NCBI GenBank assembly: GCA_947034895.1
Contig: OX344764.1
Location: 1,178,001 to 1,242,000, forward strand
Direction of reading: 5' to 3'
Source of the DNA: Rhytidiadelphus loreus
Taxonomy: Eukaryota; Streptophyta; Bryopsida; Hypnales; Hylocomiaceae
Length of the DNA stretch: 64,000 nt
Part shown: one piece after another, positions 49,034-60,824 of the stretch
Layout of the letters: the number at the start of each line of letters is the position of its first letter
Position numbering within the stretch: position 1 is the stretch's first letter
Notes under the pieces: generated by a model
Seen by the model: only the letters and a program-made list of their open reading frames with translations
The model's database searches: none
Told to the model about the DNA's origin: nothing
Translations under genes and position numbers: made by a program

Positions 49034-50020
49034 ATTAAAAAATGATGTCTTTAGCATTTGAGTCCAACAAATGTAAGATAGCATTCAAAGTCTATTTTTC
49101 ATTACATGTTGAAATTTTGGGACATTCTCAAAAATTGAATGTTTTATTGCAACTACAAATTGAACAAGTTTTACCACAAAATAGTGATTTTTACTAATTT
49201 GGATAGCACAAATGGTTTCAATCCACAATGGGAAAAAGGATTTCTTTTAAAGCTCACAATGCAATTGATGTAAATTTTCATATCACTCTCTTCAAAAAAT
49301 ATAGTAAATTCAAATCTTCACCAATATTTTTAAATTTTTTTATGATTTATCATAGAGACATGACTTTATCTACTAAAAATATGAAGTTGATCAAAACTAA
49401 ATGCAAAATGCAAAATTTGAGTGAATATATACAAAGCAAGCTTGATTTCTTGGTAATAGGTTGGCACTAAAAGGCTAAAAGGTTAAGATTTTGCATTAAA
49501 AGTTTGCATATTTTAGAAGCATTCTTTAATACAAATGTGCACATTGAACTTTTGATTATTAACCCCTAAAGTCCCATTGTCCCCTCAAGGGACAAAGTGA
49601 ATTTCGGGTAGGTCCTATGACGTCAATTTTTGGTGAAACTTTTTGAAACTTTCTCATAAGATAGAAAAACTGATGAGCTTTATGGAAATATAATCTTCAT
49701 TTTTATTGGTGCCTGGGAGTAAAAGTTATACCACAAAAAGCCTAGAATTGAACTTAGCGGGCAGCACAAAAAAATTGCAAAGATTCAAAATAATCAATTA
49801 ATTTTTTTTCCTCAAAGATTATGTTTTTCTCTACATCTGAAGCTTTGATTCATTCCATTTGGACTAGTTATGAGAAAATTATGGACAATCTTGTTTTGGG
49901 GGCAATCTAAGCATGTTTTTAAAATAAAACTTTTTGTCCAATTTTGAATGCTAATATCTGCCAATCCATAAGGTCAAATTTGATGAAATTCTTACCACAT
50001 GATCTCGGACAAGTGAAGTA

Positions 50021-51305
50021 CAGTCATGTCTAGCTCAATTACAAATTTTGGACCTCACCCTTCTCATTTAGTTCCATAGTGTCCTCAGTTTACGACGTCA
50101 CCCACATCACGGTTGAAGGTTTCTGTGGCCCTACTCTCACAATGTTATGCACCCCATAGTCTTCTTCCTATTCCAATTAAACACGCTGGAATCATAGGGG
50201 CCCATGCACAATTTTTCATAGCTCCCCCCATTACTGATCCAAAACTTGCTTGTGTTGCCACTAACTTCACCACCCACTCACTCCTCCATGGCTTCCTTTC
50301 TAGCGCTCCCACGTGTGCTCGTTGATTGCCCATCTCTCCAAGTCCAAGTCCAGACCGCCCTTCCATTTTTTGCCATCTCCAATTCCTCACATTCTCGCTT
50401 GCATTTGCTTGTACCTTCCGGCGCTCCTCTTCCCGTTTTTGGGCTGATTTTTTACAGGGTGGGTGGGTATATACTCAACCCATTGAGCTTGGCTCCTTTT
50501 GCATGAATCGTTGGGATTCCAACTTCTCTTCTGCATCCATTTCTATTGCTTTCAACAACACTTTCCTAATTGGATTTTCTCTCACTTCCAGTGCTCCAAA
50601 TTTTGGGGGTTGCACACTCTTTTCAAGGCTGATCTGTTGCCCAAGCTCGCACATTCAATTTCCCTATTGTTGACTAGTGAGTTTCCCGATTTTTGGATGA
50701 GAGTGCATACACGTTTTTTAATTCGAATTTCCATCATGTCGTGTCATAATCCATTAATAATCCATCATTTGAACTTGCATTCTTTCAGATTGCCATGCGT
50801 ACATGGACACTAAGCGATCACGAGAGGGCTCTCATTGTGGGAATGCGGGAGGGTGGAGTGAAATCTAGCTGCACTATTGAGTTGATGGGAATGTTGCGTT
50901 CTACCGTGTGGAAGATCATGAAAGATTGCTCTACCACTACAAGAAGCCAAGCAACAAGCAAGAAATGATGGACACCATTAAAGTGGTTTGGAAAGAGGTT
51001 TCTCTTGAGCAACTACAAAATTTGATAGAAAGCATGCCCAATTGAATGAAAGTAGTCATTTCAGCAAGGGGTGGTAGCACTAGATGGTAGGGACTATGCA
51101 CAACAAATCAAATATGTTATATGCTTTTCCAGTTTATATGTAAATATTTGTACAAATAATAAACTACTCTTTACTACGATTCCAACGCAACTTTTGTTTT
51201 AGGAATCCGTTCATTTTTGGCCTGGATATGGCTTCTTGAAGTTGCACTGATTTTCAGTAACGACTGACTTAGGTCCAAAATTCGTAATTGAGCAGGACCT
51301 GACTA
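50021..51305 (+). mobile_element. Tc1/mariner-like element, internally deleted
   Basis: Starts CAGTCATGTC and ends in the inverse of TAGTCAGGTC. About 38 bp of inverted repeat match with few mismatches, sharing GCTCAATTAC and AATTTTGGACCT. TA flanks both sides (50019-50020, 51306-51307), the target site of the superfamily. It carries a transposase reduced to its two ends (50795-51090). Confidence 0.8.
50795..51090 (+). pseudogene. Tc1-type transposase, N and C ends only
   Basis: ATG 50795 opens a helix-turn-helix region (TWTLSDHERALIVGMREGG, then RSTVWKIMKD) that stops at 50966-50968. After a frame change the C-terminal signature follows: VVWKEVSLEQLQNLIESMPN, stop TGA (51043-51045, where Arg is usual), then MKVVISARGGSTRW and TAG. 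The SMP-R...V-I-A-K-G-G-T-Y pattern is that of Tc1 proteins. The catalytic Asp-Asp-Glu core is missing, so the element would need an enzyme in trans. A splice acceptor (TTTCAG) just before the ATG suggests an upstream exon. Confidence 0.75.
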
Positions 51306-51429
51306 TACAAGATCCTATGGTTAGATTCTAAGAAAAATGTTTTTTTTGCTTCTGTGCGTGAATGCAGCAGAAATGGCAGTTTTGAGTAGTTTTTGACAAA
51401 AAAATGGCCTTGGGACTTTAGGGATTAAT

Positions 51430-52771
51430 TAATGGTAAACAATAACACATTTAGAGCCTATGCCATTTCAACTTTAATCCTAAAAGGAGGAGACCTGCAA
51501 CCAAGATTCTTTGCCCATAATGATATGATTTTTGGACCAATAGTTACATTCTTTATTTCTAAAGTATTCTTGAAAGTCATCCATCAACCACTTTTTGTCC
51601 TCAACATCCTTCTAGGGTTAACTCCTATAATCTTTTATTGATCAAAATCGGTTTTGGCATTTTTGGATAGGCTCCTATGAACTCCATCCTTGATGATGTT
51701 TTTTGAAATTTTTATGTGGAGTGAGGATTTCTTTTAGCTTTCCAATGAGCCAATTTGCAAAAGAAACAAGTTTGTGGTTAGAGGATTATTTCATTTATTT
51801 CATTTCCCTAAACTTCTAGGGAACTAAAAGAGTATATATTTAAAAAAAGAATTGAATCTTGGAGATGCTAAAGAATTAGGCTCCAAAAATTGTTGAAGAA
51901 GTAGACATCCAAGTTAGATACAAGATCCTACGGTTAGAAGTTACAAAAGAGATCCAAATTAACCATTATATCTTGTTTTCACCATGTGCTATTTTGTGAT
52001 AGTTTTGCTCAAAAACACCCCCCAAAATGGAGGGGTTGAAAATTCATTACTAATTCCATAGAGGTCCAAAAAACACGAAATAACTTGTGTGAGATGCTAG
52101 TTCTATTTATCTTTCAAGGAAAATTTATAAAAAAAGATTTTGAAAAGTTCGGCATCCTCTGTCCTGTACAAAACATAAGCATATTGGCACATTTCCCTAA
52201 ACTTATTCCACATACAGGCTCCACTGCCAATTCTGTTGAACTTTTTATTCAGTACTGAACCCTACAAGTGAGACACACGCCCTGAAATAACGTACGTCTC
52301 CATTCTCCCATTTGCTCACTGAAGGTATAAAATTGATTATCTACTTTATTCAATTGAAATTACTTGAACTGAAATAGTCTTTACTACCAATTTTTTACTC
52401 TGGCAGTATTGTTTACCAAACTGACTATTGTGCCATGTGCTGTTGCCATAGCCAAAATAAAAGTAAAAGTAATTTTTTAATTTAAAAAAAAGTTGAAAAT
52501 AACTCAAAAATTCATAACTTTCACACCATAGGTTCAAACGTCATGAAACAAAGCCCATGTTACCCCTCCTCGAAGAGAACTTTCCGATGGTACCAAGAAC
52601 CAATGGCTAGGGATGCATGGTCCAAAAGATTTCAACATAACAAACAAATTAATTAACTAACTAATTTAAGGTATACCAAACTAATGGCAATACAAATAAA
52701 ATTTGGATTGATTCCACCCTCCCCAAATGGATTGACTTGACTAATTTCCACATAGGAAAGAAAATATAATG
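51430..52771. other. Intergenic, no gene seen
   Basis: Short frames only. Confidence 0.5.
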
Positions 52772-52928
52772 TTAGTTTTGTTAAATTGGTAGTATTTCAT
52801 TACTTTGTTACCTTTTATGACACATGTTTTGTACTATAAATCTATACATCTTCTAGATATTAGAGCTTTATATACATATATGTCATAATTTTTCACGTTG
52901 GAATCGTGCCACTTTAACAAAATTGATG
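52772..52928. mobile_element. Family D MITE, degenerate short copy
   Basis: Left GTTTTGTTAAATTGGTAGTA and right GCCACTTTAACAAAATTGAT correspond to the two ends of the 244-bp copies. Confidence 0.5.
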
Positions 52929-53166
52929 TAATATGTCACTAAATTAAATATTCCATAAAATTCACCAAAAACATTAGAGAAATTCTCAGCCCTCTGGAGG
53001 GCCGCTTTAGAGCAGCTGAAAGGACCCCAAGATTACATTTAACTTTGCTTAATGATTTGTTTTTCTCCTATAGTTGATCACCGGAAGTTGCGATGTCCGA
53101 CGACTGTCAGTGGCTCAAAATTCAAGTATAAGTAGTTAAATAATCAGGGTTCAAGTATTGTAAATT

Positions 53167-53990
53167 AAGCAAAATGAAGTGAATTTTCAAACTAGTTTCC
53201 AAAAAAATTAGAAAACTCTAACGTTTTTCAACTAGCTTCTAGATACAGTCAATTAGTTTAGGGTGTCTAATGATGAGAAGAGAATATCTTTATGTACACA
53301 TGGGGTGGTAGGAGGTAGAACAATCCATGTGGGATATGTAGTTTAGAATTTGTAGTTTCTAAACCGCTCATAGTTAAGTTTAAAGTAGGAATCGTGTTAA
53401 AACTAGAATTTTAAACCCCATTTAGGCATAATAAAATGAATTTTTTCAAAAACCTTTGAACTAAACAAAGTTGAAAAATCAAACTAGTTTTCATGTCAAA
53501 AAATCCATTTGATGTTTAGAGCCTCCAATAAAAAGTTATGAACAAAATTCTAAAAGGTGTTGAAAGGGAGATTTTCTTTGACATTTTCAAAAACCTTCTC
53601 CAAATTTTGTTCATAACTTTTTATTGAAGGCTGTAAACTTCAAACAGATTTTTGGACATGAAAACTAGCTTGATTCTTCAACTTTATTTAGTTCAAAGGT
53701 TTTTGATAAAAATTATTTCTACTATGCTTAAATGAGGTCTGAAATTCTAGTTTTAACACAATTCCTATTTTAAACTTAACTATGAGCGGTTGGAAAACTA
53801 CAAATTTTAAACTACATATCCCACATGGGTTGTTCTACCTTCTACCACCCCATGTCACCATGTGTACATAAAGAGATTCTCTTCTCATCATTAAACATCC
53901 TAAACTAAGTGACTTTAAAAGCTAGTTGGAAAATGTAAGAGTTTCCAAATTTTTTTGGTAACTAGTTTGAAAATTTACTTCATTTTGCTT
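53167..53990. repeat. Near-palindrome, two ~400-bp arms
   Basis: The left arm from AAGCAAAATGAAGT and the right arm ending ACTTCATTTTGCTT pair throughout, including GGGATATGTAGTTT with AAACTACATATCCC, and GAGCGGT blocks. The centre is near 53575. Transcription in either direction would give a long hairpin RNA. Confidence 0.8.
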
Positions 53991-54136
53991 ATTTCATTGA
54001 ATTTGCTTAATTTTCCATTTTTATCACCTTGTATGTTCACGCGGTTGATTATTAAACAAACTTCTACTACACTTTTATTATTGGAGTTTTGACGTTTTTC
54101 GTGATATTCACCCACTCCGACAATGCACTGCAGCTA

Positions 54137-54678
54137 AGGTAAACCAGCCTATGACAAGCAGATTGCCTGATGTGGTCTGTTGCCATTAGCAAGAATAATC
54201 AAATTTTTTTTCATACAAAGACACATGTGAGAAATGAAGAAAGCAACTGAAATTTTAATTTTTGGACAAAATATGAATTTTTTGTGAATTTTTGAAGTGT
54301 GCTGTCCAGTAAGCCGAAAACAGCCTGTAGACTACCCCAAATCAGCAAAAAAGTGTTTCCATGATGGTCATCTTCCCTCCTAAAACAGTCATAGCATTTT
54401 CTAAGATGGCTATAAGACTTTCTAACATGGACATGACATTAAGAAATAAAAAAACTATTTTTTACTACCAATTTAGACTAGATTGGTATAAGTGTCCATG
54501 ACAGTTACTAATAACTTCATGTTTGTACCCCAAGGCTTTGATAACAACTACAAATCAGCCCAATGCAGTCTTAACCCCATTTTTCAGAAAAAGTCTCTCA
54601 TAGATTGATAAATGACTGTAATGGGGGGTCAGTAGGTGTCTGTCATGGGTGGTTTGCGTGTCATGGGCTGGTTTACCT
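54137..54678. mobile_element. Family F element (542 bp), TA-flanked
   Basis: Inverted ends AGGTAAACCAGCCTATGACA and (inverse) TGTCATGGGCTGGTTTACCT, one mismatch in 20, with TA on both sides. Non-coding; Tc1/mariner-type MITE by its target. Confidence 0.75.
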
Positions 54679-54870
54679 TATATGCCCTACTAATTCTTAC
54701 GTGATTAATAGATTGGTTTGGTCACTATGGAGTGGCCCTCTGGAGGGCTGAGAATTTCTCTAATGATACAATTTTATGACCACAATTCACCAAAAAATAC
54801 ACTTCAAAATGACCATTTTTAGTGCAATCAACCAAAAATAAAATATTTTCAGATATTTGAGATGCAATTA

Positions 54871-55113
54871 TGGTCAATTTCGTTAAAATGGCGGTATTCC
54901 GCATGTCATTTTAATGGAATATCTTCTACAAATGGTGAATAAGTGTGCCATGATAGGGTATACATGTGCCAATTTTATACCTAGCACAATCAAATCACTC
55001 CTAGTTCACGCATTTCCACTCCCCTTGGACAATCTTTCCATTGTTTTCATTTTTTCAGTGGTTTCATTTTGTACCATTTTAATGGAATACCGCCATTTTA
55101 ATGAAATTGACCA
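54871..55113. mobile_element. Family D MITE (243 bp), opposite orientation
   Basis: Inverse of 47854-48097 over the full length; TA on both sides. Confidence 0.8.
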
Positions 55114-55270
55114 TAATTGTAGATTCTTTATTGAGACTCATATATGTAATTTGTTAAAAATATTTATAAAAAATGGCCTCATTAATAGAAGGATTATAAA
55201 ATTTGAAATAAAAATTAGATTTTTGAGAGGGTCTTCCGTTTGATTACATTTTTAGACTTCAACATTCAAT

Positions 55271-56517
55271 TTAACCCCAAAAAGATTGGATCATTGGGGA
55301 TATTTTTAAAGAAAATCATTAAACTTGCTAGTTTTGGGTATATTGATTAGGATTATAATATTTTTTTTATATATAAAATTTAGCCTATATACCATTTAGT
55401 ACAAAATATAGTTAAGTATATGTATGCATAATATTGTAAACAAAAACGGGTCTATCTTATTCTAAATGACCTTGCAATATAAAGTGGTCATAGAAATTGG
55501 TGATACAATGGTTCATTGTTTTGTGATTTCTTGAAATTCAAATTAGGTGAAAAATTTCAAAATATGTTGAAATTTTTTAAGATAATAGCATATGTAGTTA
55601 GTAGAAAGTGTTTTTTTCAAACTTGACCAATAAGTTTAGTAGAGTTTTGACTCCTCTTAAAATGAGTCTTTTCTACTAAAAATTGTATACTAAAATGCCA
55701 AATTTTAGTAATAGATGAAGAATTTAGCAGAAAATGTCAAACTACTTGAGTTGCTATATTCCTACAAGCATTAGAAGGAATATTAGCCTTCTAGAGGGCT
55801 GCTCTGAAGTGACAAGCTAAGTTATTTTAGAGCTCAGCCTATCACTCCAGAATTGTCCCGCAGTCAGCCAAGTTGATTGCTCGCCAAAATAGTAAGTAAT
55901 CGCCATTTAAAAATAAATAAATTTAAATTCATTTTTTTTTAAAGATTAAAATAAATAAATTTATTCGTAAATTTCGATTCTTGCGCTTCAGGTAAAGCTG
56001 GGCAGAAATAGGGGAAAAATGAATTTTTGAACAAAAAAAAAGTAAATTTTAGGGTACCTCTAATGAATATAGGCAAATTCCCTTACATTCTATTGCAATT
56101 TTAAAATTTTAATAAAATAAATAAAAATTGTTCTCTAAAATGGATTTTACATGTTATTTTTGCTAAAAAGAAATATAGTCGCCTAGAACAAAAAATCTTC
56201 ATATCCTTCATCTCATTGATGAGAATGAAGTGAATCAATTATCAAAACTTTCTTCACATAATATATATAATTAATAAATTAAAAACTATATGAAAATAAT
56301 TTTAAACCATTAAAATTTCTAGCCTTTAAAACAAGAAAAGCATATAATTTTCAACCCACATGTTGAAATTCCATGAAATTTTACCTCCATCAAAAAACAT
56401 TTATTTTTGAAGACTTCCCTAAAATTTTCAGTCAAAAATATCAAAAACTTCACTTCCAATAAATTGCCCAAAATATTGAGTGACCCACTTTGAATCTCTT
56501 GGAATTTTAGGGGTTAA
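55271..56517. mobile_element. Family A element, old, with insertion
   Basis: Left TTAACCCCAAAAAG, right AATTTTAGGGGTTAA; a CTTCTAGAGGGCTGCTC stretch related to family E lies inside at ~55.79 kb. The pairing of these two ends is inferred. Confidence 0.45.
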
Positions 56518-59268
56518 AATATTAAAAAAAATTTAAATATACTACAAATAGGTTATGAAAGTTCAAAATTTTACTCATATGAAAAGGAAATATGAATTCA
56601 ATAATTATTTTACTACCCACGTTTGGCTCAAAATTTAGTAGGTGTTTTGTGTAACTAGTTTGCAATGCCCCTAATTTGATGATTGAGAAATTACTTGCCC
56701 TAAGGTGTAGAGAGTTAGAGCGGCAAGTTGCCCATGACATTTGCTCATGTTGACATGAGTTAAAACCAATTTTCAAGAGAAATATATATTTTATATATAT
56801 TTGTATTAATAGGCTTCTAATATTTTATAGAGTTTGTTTTAAGTGTGTTGACAATAAGACCATTGTTGGCCCCAACTGAAGCATGGTTTAGGTTTACATT
56901 GCAGAGTTCAACAACTTGTGCACTCAGTCCACTTTGTCTGAAACCGTATCATAATGGATCACAAACCAGTTGCAAGATGTTGCAGTCAATATTCAGTCAT
57001 TTCAACCAATTCTACGCCAAAAATTACTTCTACAGAAACAGTCTGTGTATGTAACTAATGATATTAATTTCCCTGCTTTCACATGCAACATTGAATGGAA
57101 CTTGATGTACTTGTAGCTATGAAAATTCAGTTCATCTTCCATGTTCCCCCAATTCTAGTTGGCTGACTAGACGCCGGCATATTTTGTCTTTCCTTTGTGC
57201 ACACAGCTGCACAGTGAGCACACCGTCCCCAGGATTCTATTAGAGCTTCACAAGCCTGATGATTGTATAATTGCTTCAAGTACTACAACACTTTAGAGAA
57301 AAGAATAACTCGGGCTATTGGCCGCAGCTAATACGTGAATGAAGTGTCTGTTGGGTAGTTCCACCAACTAATAAGCCGCATCGACGTCGATCGATGTCGA
57401 TCGGGAGCAAGCAAGCGCTACCCAGGCCTGGTTTAGATAAACATTGATAAAGTGTCATAGTATCACTCAAGTGGGAAAAATAGTTCAACAGAATCGTGTC
57501 CAATTGCTCTGCCAATTTGAATGCGTGAATGAATGAAATCAAGAACTCAAGTTAGAGAATTGAATTGAAGAGCTAGCAAGCGTAAACATATATTACGTTT
57601 TCTGCATATTAGTTTGCAAATTTAAGATAATCTAACATGTATTAAAGCACAGCATTTCCATGAATATCAGAAGCTCAGCAACTGCGCCATTCTTGCAAGC
57701 ACGTGAATCTTCGGTAACAGTTCATGCTCATATATTCCATGTTGCTGATTCTGAGAGAAACGAAGGGGGAGCTGCGCGCTACAGTGGCTGCACCAGCAAG
57801 GACGGATGGTCATCAAAAGGAAATATGGCAAGCGAAATGCAGATTGAGGAGACCTTTTGGTCCCGTTTTAGTGACAGACGGAAAGGGCTGAAATTAGCTG
57901 GGGCCGGACTGACACGGGTTTTGGGAGCAGCTACTAATAGACATATAAACATATAACTTGGTAGAAACAGCTATTACCCTTCACTTAAGTTGGGGTGTAT
58001 AGATGGAGTGAAAATCACAAATAGTTTTTATTTTTCCCATGTAGACAGATGGATAACAATAATAATAATATTATTTTTTTTGGAGAGATTTCATAGATTT
58101 TTTGTGAATTTTCATAGTCAAGATTGGAAGAAACTTCAAAGTATCCAATAGGTGAATGTTTGAAGCACATTGAACAAGACCCCAAACCAGTCACTAAAAG
58201 CTTCGCTACTTTACAACCATGAAGTGCCATTTTGTAAAGTAGGAGCCATTCAAAGTGAAGGGATTGAGGTCATATTGGTGACACTTCAATGGACACCTAC
58301 TTGACAGAAAGGGGGGAGGGGCGAATGGTGAAGGGTATAACTACCTTAAGTCATATCCTAGAAAGATAAGAAAATATCAAATTGATAATTACCAGCGAGC
58401 AAGACCAAGCGACGTTCCAACAGCCCGCCCAGGGTTGACAATTGACGACCCTGGTTCTGAGTCATGGCCTAGAAATATTTTACTAGCCAGCCCAAACGGC
58501 AGATATCAACTGTTGCGCCAGGGGACGGGAACAGTGCACTAGTGCCGCTGTAGCTGGAAACATGGTAGTAATACTCTAACAAGTTTACCAATAGTAGAAC
58601 GAAAGGCTGGGATTTTTTTGATGAGGTGAGTGATTTGGGAACTAGTTATGAGCTTGCCTGAAGAGTCGGATTTCTCGACAACTGACCGATGGAGACCGGA
58701 AGTGAGAGCATGCAGTGGGTCCGAATTGAATAAAAAAATGAGAAGATTTCATTTGTGTCCCCCAAAAAATATTAAAAAATGAGAGGCCTACTTGAAGAGG
58801 AAGGACTGTGGCAAGCCAAATGGGACCCGTGCCTTGAATGCCCACCAGAGGAGTTGCTGCACGTCGGGGGTCCCCCGACCATCCCACAGCCTTTTTATAG
58901 CCAACCAATTCTACCCCTCTCGCATAGATCTCTGCCTGCTCCAAAACTTACACTGCTCGATCTTCCCTGCCTCGGCTTCTGTGCCCTGCTCGTGCTCCCG
59001 CCACTGACCATCCTGCGGGATTGATCATGATGCCTTTCTAAGTTAGACAGATCGACAGTCGTTTCAAGTTTCAACGTCGCCTGGCTGTCTGTGCCTACGT
59101 ACAGTTCCGTTCCCCTTTCCAACCCACGACTAATACCGCACCCACATTCAGGAGTAGATTGAAGCTTTGTACGTGCAACGGGTCCTAGCTGAATTCCCCC
59201 AGTTGCTGCATACATTCGGACACGACATTCATCACCAGCGCTAGCTAGCTACAACGGCGGGCAAACGA
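56518..59268. other. Transition to the gene island, no gene called
   Basis: Base composition rises after ~57.1 kb. Frames at 57660-57956 and 58642-59215 are open by composition and match nothing. GATCGATC-type palindromic words recur (57385-57400). Confidence 0.45.
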
Positions 59269-60817
59269 GCGGGCGGACGAGGCCAGCAGTTGGACGTAGC
59301 TCTAACTAAGTTTGGTATATTCCTAATACGTTTTTTCTATTTCTTGTTGAGGAGCTTCCTGACTATCAGCGTCGGTTGGTTGACGAACAGGGTGATCCAA
59401 GGTATGGCCAGAAAGAAAGTAACTTAGTGACGGTGGTATTTTCAGAAATCTGCTTGGCTGAGAGAGAGAGAGAGAGAGAGCTTGAGACTGAACATTCAAT
59501 CTAGCTAGCCTTTGAAGGATATATCATGTTCGGAAGAGCGAGCGGATTTAGGGTCCGTGTGCAATGGAAATAGTGCGCTGCTCATGCTAGCTCGCCCGTG
59601 TTTCTGTCTGACAGCATCTGAAAGGTGGCGCTTTCTGAGGCTGATCGGTAGGATTCTAATGCTGGAGGTCCCTCTTTGCAGGATTCACGTGGAATTGGAG
59701 ACAGTGCTTGGTAAAGACTTGGAAGTCTTGTTTGGTGACTTCCTTCGGCCATCAAGTGCAAGAGATTTGCCGATCGTTTTCTTTCTGCAGAGCCTGGACC
59801 GGGATCTGGAAGCTCTCTGCGCGGTGTTCATGGTCGGTGATGTTGGAGATTCAGTTCAACGACGAGCATTGTAGTTCCAGGCAATCCTTGGCAACAAGCG
59901 TGCTAGGTAGCTAGGCTCAAGTTTCAAATATTGGCCGAGTTCTTGGTGTCATAGATACATTTCCAAGAGTTGGTAGCGAGCCAAATCAAAGCATCTGAAC
60001 GGCACATGCAATTTTGAAAAACCCCGGTGGTCCAAAAGCCTAATCATCATAGCCTGTACTGTTCAAGGATCTTAGAAATAGCCCACGATTGTACACCGCT
60101 CTCTTGTTGCTGCCTCGCGAACCGGCTCCGAGGAGCTGCATCTACAAATCCAGCAGAGAGTGAATACGGCGCTCGAGGGTGAATACGGCGAGGAGCTAGC
60201 ATCTGCCCAGCTGCCTACATCCATTCGATCGATCGGCACACTTCCTCTGCGAAAGCATGTAGTCCGAATAGCTGGCGGGACGGTAAGCGCACACATTATT
60301 TTTAGCGTTCGAGTTTGATTCATTTTGTGCACGCTCTTTCCTTCCTTGTCCATTCTTACAATGTGGATATACTCGGATTGGGTCTAAATATCAATAAGAG
60401 TCCAAGGTTAATCTTAGCTTTAGGGAACGTGGAAAAATAGGATGAATTTGGCCACTCTTACAAATCTAAGGACTGTCACTTTAATTAGCAAGCATAAGTC
60501 TTACTCAATGAACTGAAACAGTTTGTGGAATACCACGAACCCCCTCGACCGACGGGAGAACGGAATCATGTACCTAGCTTGAACCTGAAAGTAGAATACA
60601 GATGAACATTAGACTATCGATCGATCTTCTAATGAATGGATGCTCCTAATTCAAGTGCAGCTAGCTAACTAGCTACAATTTCATGCAAGTGTATAATTAT
60701 ATACATCATCCTTACAAAATGAAGATCGACTCGATCGGAAGTCCTGAAGTTTTGGCTGTAAATTAACTTGCCTCAGTTGAGGTGCTAATTAAATGTGCTG
60801 ACAATGGTGGTGTGCAG
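59269..60817 (+). promoter_or_regulatory. Upstream region and likely 5' UTR of the RSL gene
   Basis: Repeat-poor, GC-richer. A (GA)10 run at 59460-59480 resembles the GA-rich tracts near plant transcription starts (BPC-type sites). A donor-like ACG/GTAAGC at 60283 and an acceptor-like GTGTGCAG ending 60817 would remove a 5' UTR intron of 535 bases just before the first ATG (60825). The splice is an inference. Confidence 0.45.
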
Positions 60818-60824
60818 TACATCC

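Larger units (their letters stand above)
49559..51428. mobile_element. Family A element with a Tc1-like element nested inside
   Basis: Left TTAACCCCTAAAGTCCC, right GGGACTTTAGGGATTAA. The family A interior is interrupted at 50021 and resumes at 51306 exactly where other copies continue (AAGTAC then AAGATCC...). Confidence 0.75.
52972..54765. mobile_element. Family E foldback-type element (1.8 kb)
   Basis: Perfect inverted ends CATTAGAGAAATTCTC continuing through AGCCCTC. It contains a near-palindrome (53167-53990) and a nested TA-flanked element (54137-54678). The CATTAG start links it to family B. A relative of its end (GCCTTCTAGAGGGCTGCTC) occurs near 55785. Confidence 0.75.

Noticed and set aside
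57660..57956. 98-codon frame in the gene island
   Set aside because: Has an ATG but no recognisable domain or conserved pattern, and no splice or promoter context.
59512..59874. 120-codon frame upstream of the RSL gene
   Set aside because: Opens with TTG, no family match, lies in the likely promoter or 5' UTR. Not strong enough to call a gene.
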